Assembly: GCF_900452515.1 (NCBI RefSeq)
Contig: NZ_UGNW01000001.1
Coordinates: forward strand, 1,116,001-1,180,000
Reading direction: 5' to 3'
DNA length: 64,000 nt
Origin: Legionella birminghamensis
GTDB taxonomy: Bacteria; Pseudomonadota; Gammaproteobacteria; Legionellales; Legionellaceae
Made by a program: the position numbers and the translations under genes. The notes under the pieces were generated by a model. The model ran no database searches and was not told the DNA's origin. It worked only from the letters and a program-made list of their open reading frames with translations. This document shows, piece by piece, positions 60,386 to 64,000 of this stretch (its first letter is position 1; each line of letters opens with the position of its first letter).

Positions 60386-61981
60386 TTACCCTGATGTAAT
60401 TGGATAACGCCAATCGCGCCCAAATGCACGGGTACTTATTTTTATACCTGGAGCTGCCTGACGCCTCTTGTATTCATTTCGTTTAATGAGACGAATTACT
60501 TTCTGTACATCCGCTTCTGGAAAGCCTTGCCTGATTAAGTCGGCTGCCGATAAATTATTCTCCATGAAGCCCTGAATAATCCCGTCGAGAATAGAGTAGT
60601 CCGGCAAACTGTCCTGATCAGTCTGATTCGGCGCCAGCTCTGCAGAAGGCGCTCTTTCCAGAACACGCTGGGGAATAACGGGGGAGATGCTATTGCGGTA
60701 ACGGGCCAGCTCATAAACCTGTGTTTTTAACACATCTTTCAATACTGAAAAACCACCGGCCATGTCCCCGTAAAGAGTGGCATAACCCACGGCGGTTTCG
60801 CTTTTATTGCTAGTAGTTAAAACGAGGTTCCCGGTTTTGTTGGATACAGCCATCAGCAAAACTCCGCGAATTCTCGCCTGGATGTTTTCTTCCGTCGTGT
60901 CTTTGGGCCGGTTGGCAAACAAGGGCTCCAGCGTTTGCAGAAAACCGTTAAATAAAGGTTCTATGGGAAGTGCTTCGCCCATAACGTTCATCGTCCGCAA
61001 TTGAAGCCAGGCATCTTCATTACTCATGTCTGCTGTATAGCGTGAAGGCATCAGCAGGGCGGTGACCCGCTCGGCGCCTAAGGCATCGACTGCAATCGCC
61101 AGAGTAAGGGCGGAATCAATACCGCCTGAAAGCCCGAGAAGTACACCAGGGAAACCATTTTTTTCAATATAGTCCCGGGTACCCAGTTTCAAAGCATTAT
61201 AGATTTGTTCCTCCTGGGTCAGAAGAGGGCTTAGCTCGCCTTTAATTTGCTGTTTGGAAAAACGTACTGAGCTCAATTTCTCCTCAAAAGCCGGGAGACG
61301 TACACAGGTAGAACCCTCTGTGTCCACTACGATGGACTGGCCATCGAATACCAGTTCATCCTGGCCGCCGACCAGATTCACATAGAAAATGGGAAATCCT
61401 TGTTGAACCTTTGTACTCAGTAACTGCTCCCGTTTCATCTGTTTACTGTAATCAAAGGGAGACGCATTTATACATAAAAGCGCATCAATTTGACTGTTTG
61501 CTAATTGTTCAACTGGTCCTGGTTGCCACAGATCTTCACAGATGCACAGGCCAAAACGATAGCCATCCAATTCAAAAACACAGCTAGCCTCTGTGCCTGG
61601 TTTAAAATAGCGCTGCTCATCAAATACTCCGTAATTAGGTAAAACCTGTTTATGATAAAGGGCTTTTTGTTTTCCCCTGAAGTAAACACCAGCAGAGTTA
61701 TGGCAATGATTATCATCGAAACTGGGAAACCCCAGGATGACATGACAGTTGTTAACCTGTTCTGCAATTTCCCTGACTGCCTGACTGACTTCCTCAAGAA
61801 AGGCTGGTCGTAACAGTAAATCTTCCGGAGGATAGCCGGTCAAACACAGTTCAGGAAAAAGAATTAAATCATGACTGTCCTGATGTTCTTCAATGATAGC
61901 CATTATTTTTCTTGCATTCGCGGAAATAGAACCCACAGTCGGATTAATTTGCGCCATTAATATTGTTATGGAATTGTTCAT
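60386..61981 (-). CDS. nadE: Glutamine-hydrolysing NAD+ synthase
   Basis: 531 residues from MNNSITILMAQ; ATGs slightly upstream cannot be excluded because no clear ribosome site is visible. The N-terminal nitrilase domain has Glu (LFPELCLTGYPPE), Lys (KQVLPNYGVFDE) and Cys (GLCICEDLW). The C-terminal synthase domain has the P-loop LGLSGGIDSALT and TTSNKSETAVGYATLYGDMAGG. It converts nicotinate adenine dinucleotide to NAD+ with glutamine as ammonia donor. Cytosolic. Confidence 0.95.
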   Translation of the reverse strand: MNNSITILMAQINPTVGSISANARKIMAIIEEHQDSHDLILFPELCLTGYPPEDLLLRPAFLEEVSQAVREIAEQVNNCHVILGFPSFDDNHCHNSAGVYFRGKQKALYHKQVLPNYGVFDEQRYFKPGTEASCVFELDGYRFGLCICEDLWQPGPVEQLANSQIDALLCINASPFDYSKQMKREQLLSTKVQQGFPIFYVNLVGGQDELVFDGQSIVVDTEGSTCVRLPAFEEKLSSVRFSKQQIKGELSPLLTQEEQIYNALKLGTRDYIEKNGFPGVLLGLSGGIDSALTLAIAVDALGAERVTALLMPSRYTADMSNEDAWLQLRTMNVMGEALPIEPLFNGFLQTLEPLFANRPKDTTEENIQARIRGVLLMAVSNKTGNLVLTTSNKSETAVGYATLYGDMAGGFSVLKDVLKTQVYELARYRNSISPVIPQRVLERAPSAELAPNQTDQDSLPDYSILDGIIQGFMENNLSAADLIRQGFPEADVQKVIRLIKRNEYKRRQAAPGIKISTRAFGRDWRYPITSG

Positions 61982-62082
61982 GACGTGCATATTCAAATTA
62001 GTTAAAGGAATTAATTGGGATAGATATCCAGGTTCAAATCTATTTGCTATAATTTACGGTTTACTCTTAATTATACTCAATT

Positions 62083-64000
62083 ATGCTGAAAGATGCTTTA
62101 TCACGGATGGCTGAAATTTTTTCTCCTGCCGTGTTAATGCAGGGGGAAGAATATCAGCAAAAAAACTATGTTTTAAACATTCGTCTTAGCGACGGGTTGT
62201 TGAAAGCGCGGGTAAAAGGCAAAAGCGGCCAGATTTATGATGTATATGCCGATTTAAAATCCTGGCCCAGAAAGCCTGCCCGCTGTAATTGTGCCCAGGT
62301 TAATAACTGCATACATGCGGCAGCAAGCTTTTTCGCGCTTCAAATCAAAGAGAATCTGAATGTCCCCGCCCCCGCAGTTTCCGGCCAGAAGGAGCAATCA
62401 TTATCAAGTTGGCTGCAGACATTGCGCACAACGGAGGTGACCGCCAAACCGCGTTCTTTCACTCATGATATTCTGTATCTTCTTGATATCCGCAGAAGCC
62501 ATTGGGAGCACCGCGTCCTGGTTTATCCCGCTTTGGCCAAGCGTTTAAAGCGCAACGGGAGTTATGGCAAATATTTGCTCTTTAATAATTTTACCCAGAG
62601 TAAGAAGCAGTATTGTACGGCAGAGGATGAGCATATCATTAATGCGCTTTTGTTAAAAACCAACAGCAGCGGGGTGTTTGACCAGCTTTCCACTCGTAAC
62701 AGTGAATTACTTGAACAGATTTTGCAAACTGAAAGGGCTTATGTGTATCGGGATGGTATATCGCAGAGCCTGACTTTGGGTGAGCCCCGCGAACTCGCCT
62801 TACGCTGGCACTTAAATCAGCAGGGGCAGCAGCATTTGCTAATGGAGGACGTTGATGGTCAGCGATTGGCCCCCTTACTATTAGATAAGCCCTGGTATTT
62901 TTTAGAAAGCGAGGCTGAATTGGGGCTATTGCAAACGTCTTACCATTCCAGCCAGTTAAAATCGATTTTGCAAACGCCGCCTATTGAGCTGGATGCGGCG
63001 GACAGTGTTGTTCCAGTAATAAACCAGTATGACCCGCCGCTGCCATCGCCTATCTCCTTTATTGAGCGGATTCAAAAACAGGGCGCTCCCAAACCAGTCA
63101 TTCAGTTTGATGCACTGGCCCTGGATGCATCGCGAAGCGATTCAGCGTCTCTGGTTTCTACAACCGATGAGGCCGCGCATTTTTTATTTACTATTAAAAT
63201 TATTTTTGAATATGAAAAAACGCTTCGTGTTCCAGCTAAAGATGAAAATACCTCTTTAATCTATGAGGAATCAGCTAAGCTGGTTGAGTTGAAAAGAAAC
63301 GCCATACAGGAAAAGCAATATATTCAGGATATTGAATCAATTTTACCGACGCGCCATGCCACAATCTGGGAAAAATTAAACTGCGAACAAGCGCTTGAAT
63401 GCGACAATATTTTAGTCCACTACCAGTCAGAACAGGATATTGCGCGCTTGTTCGCTCAGGTTATACCACTTTTAAAGTCAAAAGGCTGGCTGGTGGAGTT
63501 TAATCATTACGTTTATGAAGAGTTGATTTCAGCAGAAGAGGTAGAATGGTATTCTGAATTGAAAGAGTCAGGCGAGGACTTCTTTTCCTACCAATTGGGT
63601 ATTCTAGTTGAAGGCAAGCCAGTTAATATTGTGCCACTGGTCGTAGAGTTAATTTCAGGATTGAATCTGAGTGAACTTGATACTATTCCTGATGAGCGTC
63701 TGGTCAAGCTTCCTTTAAGACAGGGCAAGAAGTTTCAGCTGCCAATGGGCAGGATTAAGCCGTTAATTCGATTTATTATGCAGTATGGTTTGCGATCTAT
63801 TGATAGCGAGAATCAACTGCAAATCAGGCGGTATCAGTTCATTCTAATGCAGGAAACGGAGCTCGCCCTGGCTGCGGCAGCGTCACGCTGGAAAGGGGGG
63901 GATCAACTCCGTTCCCAACTCCGGCAGTTACTGGGCCAAACATCACTTCCTGAGAAGTTGCCCCCAAAAGGTTTGAATGCCAGTCTGCGCGACTATCAGC
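62083..64000 (+). CDS. SWIM-domain SNF2/RapA-type helicase, 5' part
   Basis: Open for 639 codons to the window edge. Residues 66 to 80 (RCNCAQVNNCIHAA) form the CxC...CxH SWIM zinc motif near the N-terminus. A long beta-helical middle region (SNF2_N-preceding HepA-like part) follows. The last visible residues, LNASLRDYQ, are the Q-motif that opens a SNF2 helicase domain. The helicase itself lies outside. Such proteins are DNA/RNA-polymerase-associated remodelling ATPases with roles in transcription recycling. Divergent from nadE with about 100 bases between starts. Confidence 0.85.
   Translation, partial: MLKDALSRMAEIFSPAVLMQGEEYQQKNYVLNIRLSDGLLKARVKGKSGQIYDVYADLKSWPRKPARCNCAQVNNCIHAAASFFALQIKENLNVPAPAVSGQKEQSLSSWLQTLRTTEVTAKPRSFTHDILYLLDIRRSHWEHRVLVYPALAKRLKRNGSYGKYLLFNNFTQSKKQYCTAEDEHIINALLLKTNSSGVFDQLSTRNSELLEQILQTERAYVYRDGISQSLTLGEPRELALRWHLNQQGQQHLLMEDVDGQRLAPLLLDKPWYFLESEAELGLLQTSYHSSQLKSILQTPPIELDAADSVVPVINQYDPPLPSPISFIERIQKQGAPKPVIQFDALALDASRSDSASLVSTTDEAAHFLFTIKIIFEYEKTLRVPAKDENTSLIYEESAKLVELKRNAIQEKQYIQDIESILPTRHATIWEKLNCEQALECDNILVHYQSEQDIARLFAQVIPLLKSKGWLVEFNHYVYEELISAEEVEWYSELKESGEDFFSYQLGILVEGKPVNIVPLVVELISGLNLSELDTIPDERLVKLPLRQGKKFQLPMGRIKPLIRFIMQYGLRSIDSENQLQIRRYQFILMQETELALAAAASRWKGGDQLRSQLRQLLGQTSLPEKLPPKGLNASLRDYQ

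Overview
The window is a chromosomal segment of a gammaproteobacterium that is most probably a Legionella species; I cannot name the species. The evidence is a legiolysin-type 4-hydroxyphenylpyruvate dioxygenase (44782-45837) in a tyrosine-catabolism cluster, a secreted protein ending in the DUF1566 domain known from the Legionella collagen-like protein (4373-5911), two short opacity-like outer-membrane barrels, and many large helix-rich proteins with eukaryote-like or toxin-like folds of the kind Legionella exports through Dot/Icm. No Dot/Icm machinery gene lies here, so every effector label is inference. Both ends cut genes: a DUF2339-type membrane protein on the left and a SWIM/SNF2 helicase on the right.

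Layout. 1-6.2 kb: membrane protein end, a REP palindrome, a helical unknown, a CE-clan cysteine-protease-like protein, the secreted DUF1566 protein and a relic of a DUF763 gene. 6.2-16.7 kb: an ADP-ribosyltransferase-like protein, a YhiN-type flavoprotein, a secreted subtilisin, a DUF2235-like hydrolase, a three-gene signalling operon (REC-GGDEF-EAL, PAP2 phosphatase, histidine kinase) and a small unknown. 16.7-31.8 kb is the most accessory part: a MITE-like repeat, dinB, a clan-CD-like protein, a methyltransferase-like protein carrying a KRKR cluster, a 1942-residue ankyrin/solenoid protein, the same palindrome between consecutive genes, and an IS3 element joining two broken genes. 31.8-43.1 kb: tRNA-Phe, yggX-psuG, a PilZ protein, a kinase-like protein, an unknown with an F-box-like start, lolCD, a tandem-repeat MITE copy, asnS and two small envelope proteins. 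43.1-47.7 kb: leucine dehydrogenase, O-methyltransferase, HPD, fumarylacetoacetase-family hydrolase and maleylacetoacetate isomerase on one strand. 47.9-64 kb: a secreted protein, a glycerophosphodiesterase/ugpB pair, two alpha/beta hydrolases, slt, rpe, two outer-membrane proteins, a 993-residue protein with a polyproline tail, a third MITE copy, nadE and the helicase.

How the parts fit. Ordinary housekeeping genes (dinB, yggX, psuG, lolCD, asnS, slt, rpe, nadE) alternate with single, AT-rich, lineage-specific genes separated by palindromic repeats, the usual mosaic of Legionella genomes. Tyrosine degradation, lipoprotein export and cyclic-di-GMP signalling are the coherent functional units. 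The most notable observations are five putative effectors whose catalytic motifs can be read directly (CE-clan protease, ADP-ribosyltransferase, clan-CD peptidase, methyltransferase, kinase fold) and a family of about 190-bp mobile-like elements whose ends expand into 21-24-bp tandem arrays.
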